A DNA stretch of 64,000 nucleotides. Source: Corynebacterium provencense (GTDB lineage: Bacteria; Actinomycetota; Actinomycetes; Mycobacteriales; Mycobacteriaceae). The translations under genes were made by a program, and so were the position numbers. Position 1 is the first letter of the stretch. Every line of letters starts with the position of its first letter. A model generated the notes under the pieces. That model was not told where the DNA came from. It did no database searches and saw nothing but the letters and a program-made list of their open reading frames with translations. The stretch is taken from positions 1,233,683 through 1,297,682 of the forward strand of contig LT160593.1 in assembly GCA_900049755.1 (NCBI GenBank). Reading direction: 5' to 3'. Positions 58,477 through 64,000 of this stretch are shown here, in pieces.

Positions 58477-60011
58477 CGGTCCACCCCCACCGGGCGGACC
58501 GTCTCCGCCGCGGCTACCGCACGGAGAACTGCGAGAGCCTTGTTCCTGGTCTCCAGGTCCTCAGCCTCGGGGTCGGAGTCCGCGACGATTCCACCACCTG
58601 CCTGGACGAACACCGTACCGTCGCGGTAGAGCCCGGTACGGATGGCGATGGCCTGGTCGGTGTTCCCCGAGAAGTCGAAGTACCCGACCGTACCCCCGTA
58701 GACTCCCCGGCGTGTGTCCTCCAGCTCGTCGATGATGGCCAGGGCCGACGGCTTCGGAGCACCCGACAGTGTCCCTGCCGGAAAGGTGGCGGTGAAGGCG
58801 TCGAGCGCCGTCTTCCCCGGGGCCAGCCTTCCTGACACCCCGGAGACAAGGTGCATGATCGCGGAATACCGCTCCACGTGACGGAAGTCGTGGACGGTGA
58901 CGGTCCCCGGCTCACAGACTCTGCCGAGGTCGTTGCGTCCCAGATCGACCAGCATGAGATGCTCGGAGTTCTCCTTCTCGTCGGCGAGCAGCTCTTTCTC
59001 CAGCAGCTGGTCCTCCTCGAAGTTCGCCCCACGGGGACGCGAACCCGCGATCGGGAACGTCGTCACCCTGCCGTCCTGCACCTGCACCAGTGACTCCGGT
59101 GACGAGCCGATGATCTGGAAGTCCGTCCGCGAGAAGTCGTCGGAGGGAATGTTTACGAGGAACATGTAGGGACTCGGGTTCGCCACGCGCAGCATGCGGT
59201 AGATGTCCGTCCCCGGCACCTGCGTGTCCATCTCGAAGCGTTGTGACAGCACGATCTGGAAGGCGTCCCCGGCGAGGATGTGCTCCTTGCACAGTCCGAT
59301 CCGCCGGATGTGCTCCTCCCTCGTCCGCTGGCGCCGGAACTCGGGGTCGGGGGTCGAGAACGTCACGGCCGGCAGCTCTGACGGGGTGGCGAGCCGCCGT
59401 TCCATCTCCTCCACCCGGGCGACGGCGTCCTCGTAGGCCTGTTCGATCCGGTCATCCGAACCGTCCCAGTTCACGGCGTTGGCGATGAGCCAGATGGTGC
59501 CCTCGTGGTGGTCGACGACGGCGAGGGTGTCGACGAGAAGCTGGACCATGTCCGGGACATGGAGGTCGTCGACACAGGTGTCGGGGAGATCCTCGATGTA
59601 GCGGACCATGTCATGGCCCATGTAGCCGACCAGGCCCGAGCTCAGGGTCGGTAACCCCGGCAGAGGCTCGGTGTGCAGGACATCGAGGGTGTGACGCACG
59701 GCCTCCACCGGGTCGGTGGGGCCGTCGACCAGGTCGGACGGGGCGTTACCGGTCCAGTGCGCCTGCCCGTCCCTGGCCACCAGGGCACACCGGGCACCGG
59801 TGCCGATGAAGGAGTGGCGGGACCAGGACTGTCCGGGGGCGGCGGACTCCAGGAGGAAGGTCCCCGGCCGGTCCCCCGCGAGTTTCATGTAGGCGCTCAG
59901 GGCACTCTCGCCGTCGGCGAGGACTTTGCGCACCACGGGAACCACCCGGTGGCGGGCGCCGAGTCGGCGGAAGGTGTCCAGAGAAGTGATCTGGTACGGG
60001 TCTGTAGTCAT
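58473..60011 (-). CDS. trpE: Anthranilate synthase component I
   Basis: Makes anthranilate from chorismate with ammonia or, with TrpG, glutamine. The ATG at 60009-60011 gives 512 aa. The N-terminal [18 protein letters not shown] holds the Trp-feedback site residues. The chorismate-binding domain has [63 protein letters not shown] and [19 protein letters not shown] ends 7 nt upstream but overlaps the hisI stop, so both coupling and an internal leaderless promoter are possible. trpG and trpD are not in the window, and no trp leader peptide is seen. Confidence 0.96.
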   Translation of the reverse strand: MTTDPYQITSLDTFRRLGARHRVVPVVRKVLADGESALSAYMKLAGDRPGTFLLESAAPGQSWSRHSFIGTGARCALVARDGQAHWTGNAPSDLVDGPTDPVEAVRHTLDVLHTEPLPGLPTLSSGLVGYMGHDMVRYIEDLPDTCVDDLHVPDMVQLLVDTLAVVDHHEGTIWLIANAVNWDGSDDRIEQAYEDAVARVEEMERRLATPSELPAVTFSTPDPEFRRQRTREEHIRRIGLCKEHILAGDAFQIVLSQRFEMDTQVPGTDIYRMLRVANPSPYMFLVNIPSDDFSRTDFQIIGSSPESLVQVQDGRVTTFPIAGSRPRGANFEEDQLLEKELLADEKENSEHLMLVDLGRNDLGRVCEPGTVTVHDFRHVERYSAIMHLVSGVSGRLAPGKTALDAFTATFPAGTLSGAPKPSALAIIDELEDTRRGVYGGTVGYFDFSGNTDQAIAIRTGLYRDGTVFVQAGGGIVADSDPEAEDLETRNKALAVLRAVAAAETVRPVGVDR

Positions 60012-60021
60012 CGCTGCCATC

Positions 60022-60384
60022 CTAGGCCAGTCGGTCTGCGTCGAAGCAGCTGTGGTCTCCTGTGTGGCAGGCCCCGCCGGTCTGGTCGACCTTGAGCAGT
60101 ACCGTGTCACCGTCGCAGTCCAGGCGGACCTCGTGGACGTACTGGGTGTGTCCGGAGGTCTCCCCCTTGACCCAGTAGCTGCGGCGGGACCGTGACCAGT
60201 AGGTGCCCTTGCGGGTGGCGAGGGTGTGGGCCAGGGCGTGGTCGTCCATCCAGGCGAGCATGAGGACGTCACCGCTGGACAGTTCCTGGACGACCGCGGG
60301 AACCAGACCCGCGGCGTCCCTCTTCAGCCGTGCGGCGATGGCCGGGTCGAGGTCGAAGTCTGCGGGGTCGGTACGGCCGGTCAC
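60022..60384 (-). CDS. hisI: Phosphoribosyl-AMP cyclohydrolase
   Basis: Opens the purine ring of PR-AMP in histidine synthesis. This 120-aa monofunctional form has the conserved [28 protein letters not shown] block (about residues 38-65), with W-V-K-G-E-T-S-G-H following. The zinc/magnesium ligands are D-C-D-G-D and the C-terminal cysteines of [12 protein letters not shown]. It overlaps hisF by 4 bp. Confidence 0.96.
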   Translation of the reverse strand: MTGRTDPADFDLDPAIAARLKRDAAGLVPAVVQELSSGDVLMLAWMDDHALAHTLATRKGTYWSRSRRSYWVKGETSGHTQYVHEVRLDCDGDTVLLKVDQTGGACHTGDHSCFDADRLA

Positions 60385-61157
60385 CTCCGGACCTCGATTC
60401 CGGCCTGCGCCATCGCGTCCTTGACCTCTCCGACGGTGATGTCACCGAAGTGGAAGACGGAGGCCGCGAGGACGGCGTCTGCCCCGGCCCTGACGGCAGG
60501 AGGGAAGTCCTCCGCCTTACCTGCACCGCCTGAGGCGATGACCGGAATGGTGACTGCCGCACGCACCAGGCGGATCAGTTCCAGGTCGAAGCCTTCGCGG
60601 GTACCGTCGCCGTCCATGGAGTTCAGCAGGATCTCGCCGACGCCGAGCTCCTGCCCGCGCCGTGCCCACCCGACGGCGTCAAGCTCCGCAGATCTGGTTC
60701 CTCCGTGGGTGGTGACCTCGAATCCGGAGGGTTGCGGGCGTCCTCCCTCGGGCACACGGCGGGCGTCGACCGAGAGCACGATGCACTGCGCGCCGAAGCG
60801 CGCGGAAAGCTCACTGAGCAGTTCGGGACGCCGTATCGCCGAGGTGTTCACCGACACCTTGTCCGCACCGGCGCGGAGCAGCTGGTCGACGTCGTCCTCG
60901 CTGCGCACCCCGCCACCGACAGTCAGCGGGATGAAGACCTGGTCCGCGGTGCGGCGCACCACGTCCAGCATCGTTCCCCGCCCCTCCTTCGACGCCGAGA
61001 CGTCGAGGAAGGTCAGTTCGTCGGCGCCTTCGGCGTCATAGCGCGCGGCGAGTTCGACCGGGTCACCGGCGTCACGCAGGTTCCCGAAGTTGACCCCTTT
61101 GACGACGCGGCCTTCGTCGACGTCCAGACAGGGGATGACACGTACTGCGACACTCAT
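60381..61157 (-). CDS. hisF: Imidazole glycerol phosphate synthase, cyclase subunit
   Basis: Works with HisH to make imidazole glycerol phosphate and AICAR. The ATG at 61155-61157 gives 258 aa, and GGAGG lies a few nt upstream. The half-barrel repeats are clear: [18 protein letters not shown] with the catalytic Asp, [35 protein letters not shown] with the second Asp, IASGGAGK and [11 protein letters not shown]. It overlaps impA upstream and hisI downstream by 4 bp each. Confidence 0.97.
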   Translation of the reverse strand: MSVAVRVIPCLDVDEGRVVKGVNFGNLRDAGDPVELAARYDAEGADELTFLDVSASKEGRGTMLDVVRRTADQVFIPLTVGGGVRSEDDVDQLLRAGADKVSVNTSAIRRPELLSELSARFGAQCIVLSVDARRVPEGGRPQPSGFEVTTHGGTRSAELDAVGWARRGQELGVGEILLNSMDGDGTREGFDLELIRLVRAAVTIPVIASGGAGKAEDFPPAVRAGADAVLAASVFHFGDITVGEVKDAMAQAGIEVRR

Positions 61158-62176
61158 CGGATACCTCCACGGTCCTTGACGTCCTGGGCGGTGCGGGCGG
61201 CGGAGCCGATCGACACCGACTGGATGTGTCTGAGCAGGTTGGCGTGGACCTCCGGCTCTCCGGCGACGATGCCGGAGACACCGGGGACCCACCTGTTGCC
61301 GGCGAAGTCCGTGACCTCTCCCCCGTTCTCGCGGATCATCAGGATGCCGGCGCAGTTGTCCCACAGATTCGGGCTGAAGGTCACGGTGCCTCCGAAAACT
61401 CCGGCCGCGGTGAAGGCGAGGTCTATCCCGCAGGATCCGGTGACCCGCATCCGTGGATAGGTCCGGCCGATGGCATTGAGCATGTCCTGACGGTACGACA
61501 CCGGAAGATTGCCCCGCCGCTGGGACAGGATCGAACCGAAACCGATCTGGGTCAGACCGGGGTCCGACGGCGGCATGGGACGGGCGGGGTGCCCGTCGAC
61601 GAAGAGTCCGTGCCCCTTCCTCGCGGTGATGCGGCTGCCCAGCAGCGGCATCTCGCAGACGGCGACCACGGCCTCCCCTTTGTGCACGAGGGAGACCAGG
61701 ATGCAGCACAGCGGGTTGCCGACAGCGTAGTTCGCGGTCCCGTCTATGGGGTCGACGACCCAGCAGGTCTCCGGGAGTTCGTTGAGACCGGGGTTCGACG
61801 GCTCATGGGAGGGACTGCGGGGGCCGTCGAACTCGTCGGCATACTCGTCGTTGGGGTTGACCTCGACCTGTTCCCCGGGACGGACGACCCCGTACTCCTC
61901 CCCGTGCACCGGTAGTCCGGTGTACCGGGTGAGCAGTGAGCGCAGCTGCCGTTCCACGGACAGGTCCGCCTCGGTGGCGAAGTCTCCGGGACTCTTCATC
62001 ACCGAAGGGTCGGCTCCCACGGCTGCGGTGAAGGTGGTCTCCGCCTCGTCGACGGCGGCTTCGGCGATCGCGAGGAGGGAACGGGTGTCGATCTCGTGCT
62101 CGACGATCTCGGTGGCGCGGAGCTCCGGTGCATTCTCCGCACCGGTGGACAGGCTGCTGTCGGGCGAATCGGTCAT
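61154..62176 (-). CDS. impA: Inositol monophosphatase-family protein
   Basis: Mg-dependent sugar-phosphate phosphatase of 340 aa. Metal and catalytic motifs are [37 protein letters not shown] and the C-terminal [16 protein letters not shown]. The N-terminal ~45 residues are extra compared with the ~260-aa core. A gene of this kind between hisA and hisF is characteristic of mycobacteria and corynebacteria (impA). It may act on inositol phosphate or histidinol phosphate; the sequence does not decide. It overlaps hisA and hisF by 4 bp each. Confidence 0.9.
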   Translation of the reverse strand: MTDSPDSSLSTGAENAPELRATEIVEHEIDTRSLLAIAEAAVDEAETTFTAAVGADPSVMKSPGDFATEADLSVERQLRSLLTRYTGLPVHGEEYGVVRPGEQVEVNPNDEYADEFDGPRSPSHEPSNPGLNELPETCWVVDPIDGTANYAVGNPLCCILVSLVHKGEAVVAVCEMPLLGSRITARKGHGLFVDGHPARPMPPSDPGLTQIGFGSILSQRRGNLPVSYRQDMLNAIGRTYPRMRVTGSCGIDLAFTAAGVFGGTVTFSPNLWDNCAGILMIRENGGEVTDFAGNRWVPGVSGIVAGEPEVHANLLRHIQSVSIGSAARTAQDVKDRGGIR

Positions 62177-62928
62177 CGGATCTGCTCCTGCGACCCGCCG
62201 CGGGCGACGGCGAGTGCCTCTTCGAGGGTGAACCGTCCGGCGTAGAGGGCCTTGCCCACGATGGCCGAGTCAACCCCTTCGTCGACGACGGCGGCGAGGG
62301 CGGCGATGTCCCGGAGCTCAGAGATGCCGCCGGAGGCGACCACCGGTGCCGAGGTCGCCGCGGCGACCTCGCGCAGCAGTTCGATGTTCGGACCGGAGAG
62401 CATGCCGTCACGGGAGACGTCGGTGACCACGAACCGTGAGCAACCTTCGGAGTCCAGCCGCTCGAGGACCTCCCACAGGTCGCCGCCGTCGGAGACCCAG
62501 CCCCGGCCCCGCAGCCTCCACTCACCGTCGATCTCACGGGTGTCCAGGCCCACGGCGACCCGGTCCCCGTACTCTCCGATGACCCGGCGGCACCACTCCG
62601 GGTTCTCGAGGGCCGCGGTCCCGACGTTCACCCGGCGGCAGCCGGTGGACAGCGCGCGTTCGAGGGAGGCGTCGTCCCGGATACCGCCGGACAGTTCGAC
62701 GTCGACGTCGAGACGCCCGATGACCTCGCTGAGCTGCTCGAAGTTGCTGCCGGTGCCGAAGGCGGCGTCCAGGTCGACCAGGTGCACCCACTGTGCCCCG
62801 GCGTCCTGCCAGGCCAATGCGGCATCCAGGGGCGCACCGTAACCTGTCTCGGAGCCGGAGGCTCCCTGGACCAGACGGACGGCCTGTCCGTCACGGACGT
62901 CGACGGCGGGAAGCAGTGTGAGAGTCAT
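62173..62928 (-). CDS. hisA: ProFAR isomerase
   Basis: Isomerises the ProFAR intermediate in histidine synthesis; the actinobacterial form (PriA) can also do the TrpF reaction. The 251-aa TIM barrel has [17 protein letters not shown] with the catalytic Asp, [46 protein letters not shown] and [16 protein letters not shown]. No trpF gene is in the window and trpC is not fused to one, so dual activity would be useful here. TAGGAT ends 6 nt before the ATG, indicating a leaderless start. Confidence 0.95.
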   Translation of the reverse strand: MTLTLLPAVDVRDGQAVRLVQGASGSETGYGAPLDAALAWQDAGAQWVHLVDLDAAFGTGSNFEQLSEVIGRLDVDVELSGGIRDDASLERALSTGCRRVNVGTAALENPEWCRRVIGEYGDRVAVGLDTREIDGEWRLRGRGWVSDGGDLWEVLERLDSEGCSRFVVTDVSRDGMLSGPNIELLREVAAATSAPVVASGGISELRDIAALAAVVDEGVDSAIVGKALYAGRFTLEEALAVARGGSQEQIR

Positions 62929-63021
62929 GGGAACATCCTAACGCGGGGACAGACGGGGAAGTCGTATGGTGGGACCGAGTATCCCACAGTGTGGATACAT
63001 GGTCGGGTACAGGGGTGGAGG
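62929..63021 (-). promoter_or_regulatory. hisA promoter region with inverted repeat
   Basis: TAGGAT on the minus strand (62935-62940) is placed for transcription starting at the hisA ATG. About 50 bp upstream GTATCC and GGATAC arms (62979-62998) enclose CCACAGTGTGG, itself a near-palindrome. This could be an operator. The region separates hisH from hisA, so hisA-impA-hisF-hisI may have their own promoter. Confidence 0.45.
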
Positions 63022-63672
63022 TCAGAGGGTGGCCAGCCAGTTGCGCAGCAGCAGCGCACCGGCCTCCCCCGATTTCTCAGGATGGAACTGGGTCGCCCAC
63101 AACGGACCGTTCTCGACCGCGGCGACGAAGCGGCAGTCCTCGTGCTGCGCCCAGGTGACCTTGGGTGCCTCCGTATGACCGTCCGTCTCCAGCTCCCACT
63201 CCCGGGCCGCATACGAGTGCACGAAGTAGTACCTCTCCTCCGGTCGGGCACCGGCGAACAGCTGACTGTCGGCGGGAACCCGGACTGTGTTCCAGCCCAT
63301 GTGCGGCAGAACCTCCGCCTCCAGTTTCGTCACCGTGCCGGGCCACTGGCCGCAGCCGTCGGTACCCGGACCGTCGCCGTCGGAGCCCTCGGTCCCGAAG
63401 GAGAAGAGGACCTGCATACCGACGCAGATACCGAACACGGGGCGTCCCCCTGAAAGACGCAGGTCGATGAGACGGTCCCCGTGGACCGCCCGCAGCCCGG
63501 TCATACAGGCACCGAAGTTGCCGACCCCGGGCACGAGAAGCCCGTCTGCGTTGAGCACCGTGTCCGGATCAGCGGTGACCGTGACCTCCGCGCCCACATG
63601 TTCCAGAGCCCGTTGGGCCGAACGGAGGTTACCGGAGCCGTAGTCGAGCAGTGCGACCGAAGGAGTTGCCAT
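63022..63672 (-). CDS. hisH: Imidazole glycerol phosphate synthase, glutaminase subunit
   Basis: Class I glutamine amidotransferase that supplies ammonia to HisF. The 216-aa product has [16 protein letters not shown] at the N-terminus. The nucleophile cysteine is in [16 protein letters not shown] (about residue 83) and the His/Glu pair is in [13 protein letters not shown] near residue 195. TAGAAT ends 8 nt before the ATG. It lies 46 bp after the MFS gene on the same strand. Confidence 0.96.
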   Translation of the reverse strand: MATPSVALLDYGSGNLRSAQRALEHVGAEVTVTADPDTVLNADGLLVPGVGNFGACMTGLRAVHGDRLIDLRLSGGRPVFGICVGMQVLFSFGTEGSDGDGPGTDGCGQWPGTVTKLEAEVLPHMGWNTVRVPADSQLFAGARPEERYYFVHSYAAREWELETDGHTEAPKVTWAQHEDCRFVAAVENGPLWATQFHPEKSGEAGALLLRNWLATL

Positions 63673-63718
63673 GACCGTCGATTCTAGCCTCCGCGACGCA
63701 CCGCCACAGCGTCAGGGC

Positions 63719-64000
63719 TCACCGACGGAAGCCCGTGGTCAGACGGCGCAGCCGGGTCCGGATGTTGTGCTCCTCGACCACCCGGTGCCTGCCGAGGAAA
63801 CGGTCGGCGCCCAGGGTGACCGTCCCCAGCCCCACCAGTCCTGCGCCGGCGAGGAACACTCCGCCGTAGCCGGAGGAGGCTGCGACGACGCCCAGAACTG
63901 CCGAGCCGGTCCCGGTCCCGGAGTCGAAGGACATGTTCCATGTGGCGGACGCCTCAGAGACCCGGTCCCTGGGCATCCTGTCGAACATCATCAGCAGGGT
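63719..64000 (-). CDS. MFS transporter, C-terminal end (cut by window edge)
   Basis: The last ~93 codons of a protein that begins beyond the window. FDRMPRDRVSEASATWNMSFDSGTGTGSAVLG is typical of the loop and start of a late membrane segment in drug/sugar-type MFS carriers. Hydrophobic segments SAVLGVVAASSGYGGVFLAG and GLVGLGTVTLGA follow. A short basic tail ends at the TGA at 63719-63721. An MFS gene next to hisH is also known in C. glutamicum. The substrate is unknown. Confidence 0.75.
   Translation of the reverse strand, partial: TLLMMFDRMPRDRVSEASATWNMSFDSGTGTGSAVLGVVAASSGYGGVFLAGAGLVGLGTVTLGADRFLGRHRVVEEHNIRTRLRRLTTGFRR

Noticed and set aside
57712..60384. A trp leader peptide/attenuator or T-box before trpE
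   Set aside because: hisI ends a few bases before trpE, leaving no room for a leader. No Trp-rich short ORF or attenuator hairpin is visible.

Overview
The window is a high-GC chromosomal segment of an actinobacterium, most likely a Corynebacterium. The arg cluster order argC-J-B-D-F-R-G-H, an impA phosphatase gene between hisA and hisF, an MFS gene beside hisH, and an infC gene with an AUC start all point there. The overall order (arg cluster, pheTS, infC-rpmI-rplT, uvrA, uvrB, coaE, rpsA, polA, pyk-lgt-trpABC-trpE-hisIF-impA-hisA-hisH) also follows the mycobacterial chromosome. It differs from C. glutamicum, where the trp genes form a separate operon and trpC is fused to trpF. The species cannot be named from the sequence alone.

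Region by region: 1-8.5 kb is the complete arginine operon on the minus strand except the 3' end of argH, driven from a promoter with ArgR-like half-sites in front of argC. 8.5-14.9 kb holds pheTS, a SpoU-type RNA methyltransferase and infC-rpmI-rplT with a clear terminator. 14.9-26.7 kb holds a DUF2339-like membrane protein, uvrA under a LexA-like box, an MBL hydrolase, a HelD/HelR-like helicase, a universal stress protein, uvrB and coaE. 26.7-30.7 kb is a fadA2-fabG4-htdX fatty acyl module, in which fabG4 is frameshifted by a perfect 31-bp tandem duplication. 30.7-38.6 kb holds a beta-glucoside-type PTS permease, rpsA, a C-terminally eroded dehydrogenase and polA.

38.7-51.4 kb is the accessory part. 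It has a TetR regulator, a tRNA with a CAA anticodon and a short variable arm, a DUF805 gene, an orphan ORF, and a tyrosine-phosphatase lipoprotein gene split inside its P-loop by an intact ISL3-family insertion sequence. These are followed by an ATP-grasp enzyme, an amino-acid ABC transporter, a small Cys-rich protein behind two CsoR-type palindromes, a DUF4921 (GalT-like) gene and an M20 amidohydrolase. 51.3-64 kb is a long minus-strand biosynthetic run of patatin, pyk, lgt, trpA, trpB, trpC, a Trp-associated membrane protein, trpE, hisI, hisF, impA, hisA and hisH, then the 3' end of an MFS gene.

A recurring feature is that at least twelve genes have a TANNNT-like -10 hexamer ending only 6-7 nt before the start codon, mostly without a Shine-Dalgarno sequence. 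This implies widespread leaderless transcription, while genes inside operons mostly have AGGAG-type sites or overlap by ATGA/GTGA.
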